From Ruminococcaceae bacterium FB2012 (GTDB taxonomy: Bacteria; Bacillota; Clostridia; Oscillospirales; Ruminococcaceae): DNA of 64,000 bases. The position numbers were made by a program, and so were the translations under genes. Of the stretch, positions 1 to 8,403 are shown in pieces (the first letter of the stretch is position 1; each line of letters opens with the position of its first letter). The notes beneath the pieces are model-generated. The model saw nothing but the letters and a program-made list of their open reading frames with translations. It had not been told where the DNA came from and ran no database searches. Location of the stretch: assembly GCA_900104495.1 (NCBI GenBank), contig FMXS01000004.1:186001-250000 (forward strand), given 5' to 3'.

Positions 1-1
1 A

Positions 2-55
2 AAACTCTACTTCGGCCTTGATTACTATTACTCGCCGGGAAAGATCCCGCAGTAA
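2..55 (+). CDS. C-terminal tail of an unidentified protein (partial)
   Basis: An open frame runs from the window edge to a TAA at 53-55 and encodes 17 residues rich in Tyr and Phe, ending in PGKIPQ. A strong intrinsic terminator follows 10 bases later, which supports this as the true 3' end of a plus-strand gene. Too little is present to name the protein. Confidence 0.45.
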   Translation, partial: KLYFGLDYYYSPGKIPQ

Positions 56-64
56 ACGGCTGAT

Positions 65-94
65 AAAAGCGCATCCTTCCGGGTGCGCTTTTTT
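65..94 (+). terminator. Intrinsic terminator of the upstream plus-strand gene
   Basis: AAAAGCGCA pairs with TGCGCTTTT, with two further C-G pairs and a TTCC loop, followed by a T run. It closes the partial gene ending at 55. Confidence 0.85.
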
Positions 95-101
95 TGTACC
101 C

Positions 102-133
102 AAAAAAAGGTGCCTGCCCGAGCAGACACCTTT
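102..133 (-). terminator. Intrinsic terminator of the secreted-protein gene (minus strand)
   Basis: On the minus strand a GGTGTCTGC/GCAGGCACC hairpin is followed by seven Ts. The stem belongs to a family of similar GGTGTC/GACACC terminators also found at 7651 and 13799. Confidence 0.85.
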
Positions 134-147
134 GCGGTCAATTGTTT

Positions 148-1767
148 TTATTCTGCATCAGCCGTAACGCCGACATCGTCGTTCTGAGTGATCTTCTGAG
201 CAACGCTGTTTTCGGTCAGCTTTGCATAAAGCTCGTCACCGAGGACTTCCTTGATATGAGCCTTGAAGCCTTCAACGTCGCAGCTCTCCTGGAAGGTCTT
301 GATACCATCCTGAGTGAGGGGAATGATGTTTCCGCTGGGGACCGTAACGTCGCTTGCATCGGTCTTTTCGCCCTTGACCTTCAGATCGAAGGCCTTCTTG
401 CCGTTGTAGGTTACGCCGAGGTCGATCGCAGGTTCATCAGCCGTGCCGGTGGAATCGAGGGCAGCCGATACGGTCTTGCCGTCGGTAGTTACATCAACGA
501 TCAAGCTTCCTGTGAGATTATCCTCCGAGAGGACAAGGTCCTTGGCAGTCATCTTAACGGAAGCAAGGCTCTCGGTGCCTTTGTTCACATCCAGAGCGGC
601 AGAGCCGTTGACAGCATCACCGTTCATCTCAAACGCGCCGTTCAGCTTAGCGGAAGCGCCGCTGAAGTTAGCGTCCATATCAATAGCAAATACCTCTTCG
701 GTGTTGATAGATACCATCTTAACGGAACCCATACCCATCAAGCTGAGATCAAATCCGACTTCTTCGCCCTCGTAGCTGTATACGTCCAGCGAGAACAGCT
801 TCTGCTGAGCCTGCTGCTCGCTGATGCTGTTGGTGGTGGAAACGATAGAATCGATCAGCTGCTTGTACTGCTCCTCGGTCACGCCTGCCTTTGCAAGATC
901 ATCCTTGAGAAGCTGGTCGTCCTTGGCCTTGTCAGCCAGAGCAGTCACCATATCCTTCAGTGTACCGAGAGTAATGTCGACAGACTTGACTTCATAGGTG
1001 TAGGAATGACCGGCGATATCGCCGCTGATGTCTTCCTTCTTCACGCCCTCTGGAACAGTGTCCTTGATGACCTTCCAGTATTCTTCAAGGTCTTTGCAAA
1101 GGGCTTCGAGATCAACATCCTTAAAGGCGTCCTTGAGGCTGTCAAGATTGGGCATCTGAGCAGCTCCGCCCAGACCTCCGAGAAGATCCATACCGCTGAC
1201 AGCTGCTGTTGTCGTTCCGAAGCCGGAAGGCAGAGCATAGCTGCTGCCGGTAGGGAGCTTGGCGGCTCCGCCGACACTCTTTAACAGACCGGCAAGATCG
1301 TCGGGATTCATACTGAGGAAGGAATCTCCAAGTTCGGGGCATTTCAGATAAACCGTGCCCGTGTCGTTGTCGGTGATGATGTATACGTTTGCGAGGGACT
1401 TGGAATCATAGGAAAGCTGAAGGTCTGCTTCGCTCTTGCCGCCCTTTATTTTGGAATCGGCCTTGAAGGAAACAGGCTTGATCTCGGTACCTGCAAGATC
1501 GGTGAACACTTCGCCGAATGTGATGTCGGCATTGAAGGTATAACCGTTATCGGATTCTCCGTTTACGGCCTTCTCAACTGTGGCAGCCGCGCCGGAAATT
1601 CTGTCGGATACTTTAGCCAGTACGGTGTTTTCGTTCTTTTCGGCCTTATCAGCATCGGTGTTGCTGTTCTTATCCTTTCTGTCGAGGACATACAGCACAC
1701 CCGAACCTGCAACAGCAGCTGCGAGCGTAACTGAAAGAACAGGGGTAAGCAGATTTGTCTTTAACAT
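148..1767 (-). CDS. Large secreted or membrane-anchored protein of unknown function
   Basis: A 539-residue protein. It has a short positive N-terminus and one hydrophobic segment (about residues 8-27), followed by a charged Lys/Asp/Asn-rich linker, which fits a signal anchor or signal peptide. The remainder is acidic, Ser/Ala/Asp-rich and low in cysteine, with many alternating beta-type segments (repeated 'ADxxFSGASAKLNG'-like strands). This resembles extracytoplasmic beta-rich or lipid-binding-like proteins of ruminococci, but I recognise no named domain and no enzyme motif. The start has an AGGAGAG ribosome binding site (AAAGGAGAGACA before the ATG). It is followed by its own terminator. 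Probably a single-gene unit exported to the cell surface; function unknown. Confidence 0.8.
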   Translation of the reverse strand: MLKTNLLTPVLSVTLAAAVAGSGVLYVLDRKDKNSNTDADKAEKNENTVLAKVSDRISGAAATVEKAVNGESDNGYTFNADITFGEVFTDLAGTEIKPVSFKADSKIKGGKSEADLQLSYDSKSLANVYIITDNDTGTVYLKCPELGDSFLSMNPDDLAGLLKSVGGAAKLPTGSSYALPSGFGTTTAAVSGMDLLGGLGGAAQMPNLDSLKDAFKDVDLEALCKDLEEYWKVIKDTVPEGVKKEDISGDIAGHSYTYEVKSVDITLGTLKDMVTALADKAKDDQLLKDDLAKAGVTEEQYKQLIDSIVSTTNSISEQQAQQKLFSLDVYSYEGEEVGFDLSLMGMGSVKMVSINTEEVFAIDMDANFSGASAKLNGAFEMNGDAVNGSAALDVNKGTESLASVKMTAKDLVLSEDNLTGSLIVDVTTDGKTVSAALDSTGTADEPAIDLGVTYNGKKAFDLKVKGEKTDASDVTVPSGNIIPLTQDGIKTFQESCDVEGFKAHIKEVLGDELYAKLTENSVAQKITQNDDVGVTADAE

Positions 1768-1897
1768 GATTGTCTCTCCTTTTCATACGAACGGGGGGCA
1801 TATGTTTCTTGCCCCATTGCCTATATCTATACATCATAATTATACCACAGGATCAACAAAAAGTCAATACCTATAACATATTATCAGAAAATTTTCA

Positions 1898-2224
1898 TCA
1901 AACTGTCACATTGGCAGGATATCCGCCAGCGGCTTTAAATTCATCCAGCTTTTCATTGAGAAAAGCGATGATCTGTTCAAGGCCTTCGGGAGAGAATTCT
2001 CTTGTTTCGTTATAGACGTATTTTTCGGGGGGAGTTTTCTCAAAGGCATCCATACCGTACCAGACGATCGTGCGCAGAACGGGCGTTGTTTCCTCACTGT
2101 TCTCCGAGGGTTTGATCTCATCTTTTACGATGCGGTAATTGAAAGTCCTGAACATACTGCCGGTCCAGATATTCTTGAATTTCCAGAAAGTGAAGGTGGG
2201 CAGATCGAGATAACCGTGAAGCAT
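1898..2224 (-). CDS. Small conserved-looking protein of unknown function
   Basis: A 108-residue soluble protein, aromatic-rich at the N-terminus (FTFWKF, WTGSMF) with a C-terminal amphipathic helix (LEQIIAFLNEKLDEFKAAG). AGGAGG lies 8 bases before the ATG, which strongly supports translation from 2224. No signal peptide, membrane segment or catalytic motif is visible. It stands alone between the secreted-protein gene and the deacetylase on the other strand. I do not recognise the family. Confidence 0.75.
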   Translation of the reverse strand: MLHGYLDLPTFTFWKFKNIWTGSMFRTFNYRIVKDEIKPSENSEETTPVLRTIVWYGMDAFEKTPPEKYVYNETREFSPEGLEQIIAFLNEKLDEFKAAGGYPANVTV

Positions 2225-2319
2225 TGTGTTTTCCTCCTGTAAAAAGTTTATGAAAGCGGAATTATTTCCGCCGTGATGAACATACTAATCCAAACAGACC
2301 GTTTGGGGGTAATGATAAA

Positions 2320-3165
2320 ATGAAAAAGACCATATCAATAATCTGTGCGGCACTTATGCTCTGCTCCTGTACTTCTTCGGAGGAGTCACGCACCGACGAG
2401 AGCAGCGGATTCCTGCGGATGCTCTTCGATGCCGCCGACAACAAGACCGATGCCGCCGCCGATTATTCCGCACTTTCCACCGAGAAGCACGGCTACGGTC
2501 AAGGCGTTCAAGTGGACAGCGAGAACCGTCCCGCAGGGGCAGTGGATTTCAACAACACCTTCGGCAAGTATAATGCCGAAGCCATAGGCGACAGGTCGGA
2601 CCGCACCGTGCGTCTGACCTTCGATCAAGGTTACGAGAACGGCTATACAGCGAAGATACTCGACACGCTCAAAGCCGAAAACGTCAAAGCTACTTTCTTC
2701 CTCCTTAACGACTACGCCCGCCGAAATCCCGAACTGGTACGGCGAATGATCGACGAAGGTCATACCGTCGGGAACCATTCCGTGACTCACCGTTCCATGC
2801 CCTCGCTGTCGGCAGAAGAGTGCCGTGAAGAGGTCATGGGGATGCAGAAGTATATCCGTGACGAATTCGGTGTGACAATGACGGATTTCCGTCCGCCGAT
2901 GGGTGAATTTTCGGAGCTGTCCCTTGCCGTTACAAAAGACTGCGGTCTCCGTACCGTGCTGTGGAGCTTTGCATACGCCGACTGGGATCCCGATGCTCAG
3001 CCCGAGCCTTTGGCGGCCCTTGACAAGCTGACAGGGGCGCTCCACAACGGCGCGATATATCTTCTCCATTCCGTTTCGGCTACCAATGCCGAGATCCTCG
3101 GGGATTTTATCCGCCGGGCAAAAACTCTCGGATACAGTTTTGAAGGCTTGACAGATGCCGGTTAA
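2320..3165 (+). CDS. pdaA: PdaA-type polysaccharide (peptidoglycan) deacetylase lipoprotein
   Basis: A 281-residue NodB-fold deacetylase. The N-terminus MKKTISIICAALMLCSC is a lipoprotein signal with Cys at a plausible lipobox (LCSC). The catalytic domain follows the Bacillus PdaA pattern closely: TFDQGYENGYT, a GNHSVTH metal-binding motif near residue 150, RPPMGEFS, and IYLLHSVSATNAE. PdaA removes the N-acetyl group of muramic acid as a step towards muramic delta-lactam in spore cortex. The family's TFDNGYE is TFDQGYE here, so the second acidic/amide position is Gln. The gene overlaps the convergent helicase gene by 4 bases. The nearby spoIIGA-sigE genes make a sporulation role plausible, but a vegetative wall deacetylase cannot be excluded. 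Confidence 0.85.
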   Translation: MKKTISIICAALMLCSCTSSEESRTDESSGFLRMLFDAADNKTDAAADYSALSTEKHGYGQGVQVDSENRPAGAVDFNNTFGKYNAEAIGDRSDRTVRLTFDQGYENGYTAKILDTLKAENVKATFFLLNDYARRNPELVRRMIDEGHTVGNHSVTHRSMPSLSAEECREEVMGMQKYIRDEFGVTMTDFRPPMGEFSELSLAVTKDCGLRTVLWSFAYADWDPDAQPEPLAALDKLTGALHNGAIYLLHSVSATNAEILGDFIRRAKTLGYSFEGLTDAG

Positions 3166-5522
3166 AGCAGTTTTATCTTGGCATATTTCGCCATGACTCT
3201 TTTGGTCCCGCGGGTATCGAATGCGATCTCAAGCAGGGCATCGTTGGCCATATTGGTGACTTTAAGAACGGTGCCCTCGCCGAAGATCTTGTGATGAACA
3301 CGGTCTCCGACGGAGAATTCGGGTATGCCGGAGTCGGATATATCCTCCTGCCGGCGTTTCAGCATTTCGTCAAGCGTCGAGGCAGAAGACGAAGAACTGC
3401 CTCCGAATCCCGATGCAAACATCCTGCCGATGGAAGGATCAGTTTTGTGTTCAATAGCTGATTCCGGCATTTCATTCAGAAAACGGGAAGGCCGGTTGCG
3501 TCTGATAGAACCGTAAAGCAGACGGCTTTCGGCGCGTATAAGGTGCAGTTTCTTTTTGGCGCGGGTCACGGCCACATAGCAGAGCCTTCGCTCCTCTTCG
3601 GTCTCGGATTCGCTTTCGGCGCTGAACGTGGACGGGAACAGGTCCTCCTCCATTCCGGTGACGAACACGCAGGGGAATTCCAATCCTTTTGCCGAATGGA
3701 TCGTCATAAGCATTACGCAGTCGGTGTTGTCATCGTAGCGGTCAAGGTCGGTGAACAGAGAGATCTCTTCAAGGTAGCCTTCAAGGGTGGGCTCTTCGCT
3801 GTTCTTTACATAGTTTTCCATTGCGGATTTCAGTTCTTCGATGTTTCGGAGCCTGTCAGCACCCTCGTCGCCTTCGGACTCAAGCATTGTTTTGTAGCCC
3901 GATCTGCTCAGCACTTCGTCAAGCAGCATCGGCAGCGGAACGCCGTCCGCCATATCGCGGAAGTACTCAAACATCTCAGCTACCGATCTCAGTTTTTCCG
4001 CCCGGGCTCTTATGGGCGCATAGCCGTCGGCTTCGAGCATTACCTCCAGCGGCGAGATGCCGAGATCGGAGGAGATCTGTTCCAGCTTGTCCACTGTGGT
4101 GCCGCCGATGCCCCGCTTTGGCTCGTTGATTATTCTCCTAAGCCGCAGCATATCGCTGGAATTGTTGATGAATTGCAAATAAGCCAGCATATCCCGAATT
4201 TCCTTACGGTCGTAGAATCTGAGCCCTCCGAATACAACATAGGGGATATTTCTTGTCCGCAGCGATGTCTCGATCTCACGGGACTGGGCGTTTGTACGGT
4301 ACAGCACCGCGTGGTCGCTGTAATGTCCGCCGTTTTCTACTGCATCTTCTATATTGTCGGCAACGTATTCTCCCTCGACTCTCTGATCCGATGCTAAATA
4401 AACGCTGACGGGCTCTCCCTGTCCCTGATCGGTAAACAGATTCTTGCCCATACGCCCCTCGTTGTGGCTTATCAGCTCGTTGGCGCAGTCAAGGATGTTC
4501 TGAGTGGAGCGATAGTTCTGCTCAAGGCGGATGACACCTGCGTCGGGGTCGCATCCGAATACCCTGTCGAAGGACATGATGTTTTCTATTGTCGCCCCGC
4601 GGAAACGGTAGATGCTCTGATCGTCGTCACCCACCACGCAAATGTTGCCGTATTTTTCGGCAAGCATTTTTACCAGTATGAACTGAACCGTGTTGGTGTC
4701 TTGATATTCATCCACCATTATGAATTTATAGCGGTTCTGATAGTGATCCAATACATCGGGGTTGTTACGAAACAGCTCAACGGTATAGCAAAGCAGATCG
4801 TCAAAGTCCATAGCGTCCGAGGAACGAAGTCTTTCTTGATAGGCGGCGTAGAGCTTTGCTGTTGTTACCGCTTGAAAATCCTTGGCTTCGTCAAGAGTCT
4901 CCTGCGGCGAAGAAAGCATCTCCTTGCGTGAGGATATGTAACCGAGCACCTGTTTGGGAGGGAACAGCTTGTCGTTAACGGACTGTTCTTTCATCAACTG
5001 CTTGAGAACGCGGATGCTGTCATCGGTGTCGTATATCGTAAATGACTTGTCAAATCCGAGATGCGCGCATTCGATCCTGAGAATACGGGCGCATAGGGAA
5101 TGGAAGGTGCAGGCCGTGACACCCTCGCCCTCCGATCCAAGCATTAGGCTGATCCTGTCTTTCAGCTCGCCTGCGGCCTTGTTGGTGAATGTGATCGCAA
5201 GGATGCTCCAGGGCTTGACGGTGCCGACGGAAACCACCTCCGCCAGCCGTTTGCCGTCGTTGGACCTGCCTGCGGCGAAGTCTTCAAGGAAAGCCAGTTC
5301 CTCTGATGTGGGGGGAAGCATCCTCTCGTCGGAGGCGTAAGCGTTCCCGAAATGTATCATATTCGCTATGCGGTTGATTATCACAGTGGTCTTGCCGCTC
5401 CCTGCACCCGCAAGGATCAGCAGCGGCCCGTATATCCTGAACACAGCCTGCTGCTGCGGCTTGTTCAGATGCGAAAAATACCGCTCCAGAGCACGTTTTT
5501 TCAGTTCGTTGTAGTCGGACAT
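3162..5522 (-). CDS. pcrA: ATP-dependent DNA helicase, PcrA/UvrD family
   Basis: A 786-residue superfamily 1A helicase for nucleotide-excision and mismatch repair and for clearing replication/recombination intermediates. Motifs in order: Q-motif (LNKPQQQAV), Walker A GAGSGKT, Ia (AITFTNKAA), Walker B VDEYQDTN, III (VVGDDDQSIYRFRGA), IV (LEQNYRS), V (TIHSAKGLEF), VI (RRLCYVAVTRAKK). The C-terminus has the Tudor-like module (SVGDRVHHKIFGEGTV) that in PcrA contacts RNA polymerase. Unlike typical PcrA, about 40 residues are inserted between motifs I and Ia. A ribosome binding site (AGGTATAATAT region) precedes 5522. The 3' end overlaps the convergent deacetylase gene. Confidence 0.95.
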   Translation of the reverse strand: MSDYNELKKRALERYFSHLNKPQQQAVFRIYGPLLILAGAGSGKTTVIINRIANMIHFGNAYASDERMLPPTSEELAFLEDFAAGRSNDGKRLAEVVSVGTVKPWSILAITFTNKAAGELKDRISLMLGSEGEGVTACTFHSLCARILRIECAHLGFDKSFTIYDTDDSIRVLKQLMKEQSVNDKLFPPKQVLGYISSRKEMLSSPQETLDEAKDFQAVTTAKLYAAYQERLRSSDAMDFDDLLCYTVELFRNNPDVLDHYQNRYKFIMVDEYQDTNTVQFILVKMLAEKYGNICVVGDDDQSIYRFRGATIENIMSFDRVFGCDPDAGVIRLEQNYRSTQNILDCANELISHNEGRMGKNLFTDQGQGEPVSVYLASDQRVEGEYVADNIEDAVENGGHYSDHAVLYRTNAQSREIETSLRTRNIPYVVFGGLRFYDRKEIRDMLAYLQFINNSSDMLRLRRIINEPKRGIGGTTVDKLEQISSDLGISPLEVMLEADGYAPIRARAEKLRSVAEMFEYFRDMADGVPLPMLLDEVLSRSGYKTMLESEGDEGADRLRNIEELKSAMENYVKNSEEPTLEGYLEEISLFTDLDRYDDNTDCVMLMTIHSAKGLEFPCVFVTGMEEDLFPSTFSAESESETEEERRLCYVAVTRAKKKLHLIRAESRLLYGSIRRNRPSRFLNEMPESAIEHKTDPSIGRMFASGFGGSSSSSASTLDEMLKRRQEDISDSGIPEFSVGDRVHHKIFGEGTVLKVTNMANDALLEIAFDTRGTKRVMAKYAKIKLL

Positions 5523-5791
5523 ATATTATACCTCCATAGAAAGCGCATTGTAATTCGGTTTTTCTTAAACAGCATTTCTATTATAGCACAGATATCACGT
5601 TTTGAAAAGACTTTTTTTCGGACATTTGAAGGAATGTGTTTTCATCGTCATATTGCATAATAGAATTGTCATACATTTGTGCAAAACCTAAAAATATTCC
5701 GTAGCTATTCCAAATGGGATAAAAGTGTGTTATACTGACTATGTATGGAACTTTGCCGTATGGTCTGCGGCTTTAAGGGGAGGGATAAGTA

Positions 5792-6763
5792 TTGAGCGTC
5801 AATTCGGGAAGAAAGTATAAGTATAAAAATATTGCTCTCGCTTTAGCGATAATACTGCTTTGCGTGCTTGCGCTGGGAAGCTCCTGCTCCAAGGAGGAAA
5901 AGGAAGTCTTTGACAAAAACGTCCCCGAGATATTCAAGCCCGTGACCTCGCATACCGCCCCGCAGGTGGAGATCGTCCCTTTCAAGGCCGAAGGTTTGGA
6001 AAAGAATTTCCGCTATCTGAACGTCCGCAACGGCGAGACCGTGGGGATGGGCGACCTGCTGCTGCTCAACCAGGCTTACAAGTTTGACGGCGTCCCGGGT
6101 GACCTGGTAAGCTGCTATGAATACCTCTTCGACAAGACCGGCACACAGATCGCGTCCTCGACAAGCACCCTTACCAGGGCCAGCAAAAGAGTCCTTCAAG
6201 CATTCAACGAAATGGTATGCGCTTTCTATGCCAAAACAGGCAAGGCAACGATCATGCTCACCGATCTGTATCTTGAAAACGACGGAGACGGCAAGCCCTG
6301 TTACGAACACGAAAGCGGACTGGCAATTGATCTGCGGCTGTATTTCGAGGCCGAAAAGACTTTCCCGGAGTTCACCGGCACCGGCGAATACAGTTGGTTC
6401 GCGGATAACTGCTATAAATACGGCTTTATCCTGCGATATCCTGCGGAGAAGGCTGCCGTAACGGGAGTGCAGGGAATAGCCAATCATTTTCGCTACGTCG
6501 GAAAGCCCCATGCAGAGATCATGAAGAAAAACAAACTTTGCCTTGAAGAATATCTTGATATGCTCAAACAGTACAAGATAGATTCACCTTACAGCTATGA
6601 GGCCGAGGACGGCTCCTGCTGGGCGATATATTATTTCGAGCAAAGCACCGAGCCCACCACCAATATCCCAATTCCTCTTGACAAGACCGATACCGAATAC
6701 ACCCACTCTATTTCCGGCGATAACCGGGATGGGTACATAATCACGGTAAATATACCGCAGTGA
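5792..6763 (+). CDS. VanY/DacB-like M15 D-Ala-D-Ala carboxypeptidase-type protein with altered catalytic motif
   Basis: A 323-residue protein starting at TTG, supported by AAGGGGAGGG 8 bases upstream. It has an N-terminal hydrophobic segment (about residues 10-28) ending in a possible lipobox (LGSSC), so it is exported. The C-terminal half matches the VanY (M15B) fold: HESGLAIDL supplies zinc ligands His173 and Asp180, and NHFRYVGKPHA supplies His232. In active VanY enzymes the third ligand lies in an EPWHxRYVG motif; here the Glu position is Ile229 (IANHFRYVG). The overall family assignment is firm, but activity as a peptidoglycan carboxypeptidase is uncertain. It is separated from the divergent helicase gene by 269 bases containing a plausible TTCCAA-17-TATACT promoter. 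Confidence 0.8.
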   Translation: MSVNSGRKYKYKNIALALAIILLCVLALGSSCSKEEKEVFDKNVPEIFKPVTSHTAPQVEIVPFKAEGLEKNFRYLNVRNGETVGMGDLLLLNQAYKFDGVPGDLVSCYEYLFDKTGTQIASSTSTLTRASKRVLQAFNEMVCAFYAKTGKATIMLTDLYLENDGDGKPCYEHESGLAIDLRLYFEAEKTFPEFTGTGEYSWFADNCYKYGFILRYPAEKAAVTGVQGIANHFRYVGKPHAEIMKKNKLCLEEYLDMLKQYKIDSPYSYEAEDGSCWAIYYFEQSTEPTTNIPIPLDKTDTEYTHSISGDNRDGYIITVNIPQ

Positions 6764-6794
6764 AAGCTGACGGAATAATAAGGAGAGTATTGAT

Positions 6795-7628
6795 ATGCCT
6801 TTTGAAAACATCCCCATCAAAGTTGACTATGCCGCGGCAGGACTTGACTCTGCGGGCTGCGGAGCATCCCTTGACTGCTATACCAATATGCACACCGATG
6901 AAATGGGCGTGCGCCGCAGAAGAGCAATGCTTATCTGTCCCGGCGGCGGATATGACTGGTGTTCCGAGAGAGAGGCCGAGCCTATCGCCTTCCGTTTCCT
7001 CGGCTACGGATTCAACTGCTTTGTTCTGCGCTATTCCTGCGTAAAGAAGCGTTTCCCGACAGCCGCTCTTGAATGTGCCGCAGCTATGAAGTTCATCCGC
7101 GAGAATGCTCAGCGCTTCGATATCGATTCCGATAAGATCATTGTGGCGGGGTTCTCCGCCGGCGGGCATCTTGCGGGAAGCCTCTCTAATTTCTGGGACA
7201 GCGACATTCTCTGCAAGCCTCTCGGCTGCAAGCCCGAGGACATCAAGCCCAACGGCTCCATGCTCTGCTATCCCGTCATCACTTCCGACAAGGAGTTCAC
7301 CCACGAAGGCTCTATACTTAACCTTATCGGTGAGGAGCAGGACGAAGAGCTCAGAAAGCTCATCTCCCTTGAGGACCGTGTCGGTCCCCATACTCCCCCC
7401 ACATTCCTTTGGCACTGCGCCGATGACGGATGTGTGCCGGTGCAGAATTCTCTGTTCTACATGACCGCACTGTCAAAGCACCATATCCCTTATGAGTGCC
7501 ATATCTACGAATACGGCGGCCACGGCCTTTCTCTTGCCGACCATACCGCCGATACCTGGGAAGGCCATATCCAGCCCGTTGCGGCAGGCTGGGCAAAGCT
7601 CGCTATTGAGTGGGCGCTCAGAGTATAA
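6795..7628 (+). CDS. Alpha/beta hydrolase, acetyl-esterase/lipase type
   Basis: A 277-residue cytoplasmic alpha/beta hydrolase. It shows the oxyanion-hole strand ICPGGGY, the nucleophile elbow GFSAGGH (Ser near residue 120), a catalytic Asp region HCADDGCVPV and a His in YGGHGLSL. This matches acetyl-xylan-esterase-like or BD-FAE-like enzymes that are common in plant-fibre-degrading gut Firmicutes. With no signal peptide it probably deacetylates imported oligosaccharides. AAGGAGAG precedes the ATG. It follows the VanY-like gene by 31 bases and may be co-transcribed with it. Substrate is not determined by sequence. Confidence 0.85.
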   Translation: MPFENIPIKVDYAAAGLDSAGCGASLDCYTNMHTDEMGVRRRRAMLICPGGGYDWCSEREAEPIAFRFLGYGFNCFVLRYSCVKKRFPTAALECAAAMKFIRENAQRFDIDSDKIIVAGFSAGGHLAGSLSNFWDSDILCKPLGCKPEDIKPNGSMLCYPVITSDKEFTHEGSILNLIGEEQDEELRKLISLEDRVGPHTPPTFLWHCADDGCVPVQNSLFYMTALSKHHIPYECHIYEYGGHGLSLADHTADTWEGHIQPVAAGWAKLAIEWALRV

Positions 7629-7650
7629 GTTTCCGACTGTCTGTGAATAA

Positions 7651-7682
7651 CAAAAAAAGGTGTCCGTTTTATTGGACACCTT
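7651..7682. terminator. Shared bidirectional terminator
   Basis: AAAAAAAGGTGTCC and GGACACCTTT form an 8-bp-plus stem with an 8-base loop between convergent genes. The minus-strand transcript ends in seven Us and the plus-strand one in a short U run. Confidence 0.8.
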
Positions 7683-7688
7683 TGCTGT

Positions 7689-8228
7689 TTATTCCGGGAT
7701 CTTTTCCCTGCGTTTTTTCAGAATGTGTTCGAGCATGAAGTAAACCACTATCGCCACGGCTGTTCCCAGCACCAGCCCGCTTATTATATCAGTGGGGAAG
7801 TGGACGCAGAAATAAAGCCGTGAGAGCATTATCATCACCGCAACGACTATCAGCGGTATCCCCAGCTTTTTGTTTTGTATGAATACCGATGCCGCCACTG
7901 CCGCACTTGAAGCGGAGTGCCCCGACGGCAGGGAGTATTTTCCTGTCGGGGCGGGGATTATCGTTGTGAGTCCCGGGTCCTGCACAAAGGGCCTTTCCCG
8001 CTGGATGATGTGTTTGAGGATGACCTCTCCCATCAGAGCCTGAAGAGCCAGCGCTGCACCGGCATAAATGCCTATCTTTCGAGTTTTCGGGATGATGATA
8101 AGGATCAGACAAAGAGCTATCCAGAATATCCCTTTGTCCCCGAGGAAGGTCAAGCCTTTGCCTATTGCGGTCAGAAAATCGTTCCTTATCCCGACGACCC
8201 AATAAAGGAAATCAAATTCCCAGTCCAT
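7689..8228 (-). CDS. PAP2-family membrane phosphatase
   Basis: A 179-residue integral membrane protein with about five membrane helices and the three PAP2 phosphatase motifs: KHIIQRERP, SLPSGHSAS, and SRLYFCVHFPTD (catalytic His and Asp). The family removes phosphate from lipid phosphates such as phosphatidic acid or undecaprenyl pyrophosphate on the outer face of the membrane. A role in recycling the wall lipid carrier (BcrC-like) is possible given the many wall genes nearby, but cannot be read from sequence. AAGGAGAG lies before the ATG. It is transcribed away from the ABC exporter genes. Confidence 0.9.
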   Translation of the reverse strand: MDWEFDFLYWVVGIRNDFLTAIGKGLTFLGDKGIFWIALCLILIIIPKTRKIGIYAGAALALQALMGEVILKHIIQRERPFVQDPGLTTIIPAPTGKYSLPSGHSASSAAVAASVFIQNKKLGIPLIVVAVMIMLSRLYFCVHFPTDIISGLVLGTAVAIVVYFMLEHILKKRREKIPE

Positions 8229-8403
8229 ATATTCTCTCCTTATCTTTTTATTCTTATGACATTATAGCATAGTGTTTTCGGGATTTCCAGTCCTTCGGGG
8301 AAATTTATAGTTATTTTTAAGTAAAGTTTATAGTCTCGTAAAAATATCGGGATATAATTAAAACTGAAAAATCAGAAAACTTTTATAGGTATAGGAGCAC
8401 GAT

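Noticed and set aside
94..1284. 396-codon plus-strand frame
   Set aside because: Lies antisense to the 148-1767 gene, begins inside a terminator and has no family resemblance; it is a shadow frame.
3543..4397. 284-codon plus-strand frame
   Set aside because: Antisense to conserved pcrA motifs; no ribosome site and shadow-like composition.
5523..5791. Small RNA or extra gene between pcrA and the VanY-like gene
   Set aside because: The 269 bases are AT-rich, contain likely divergent promoters and show no convincing structure or ORF.
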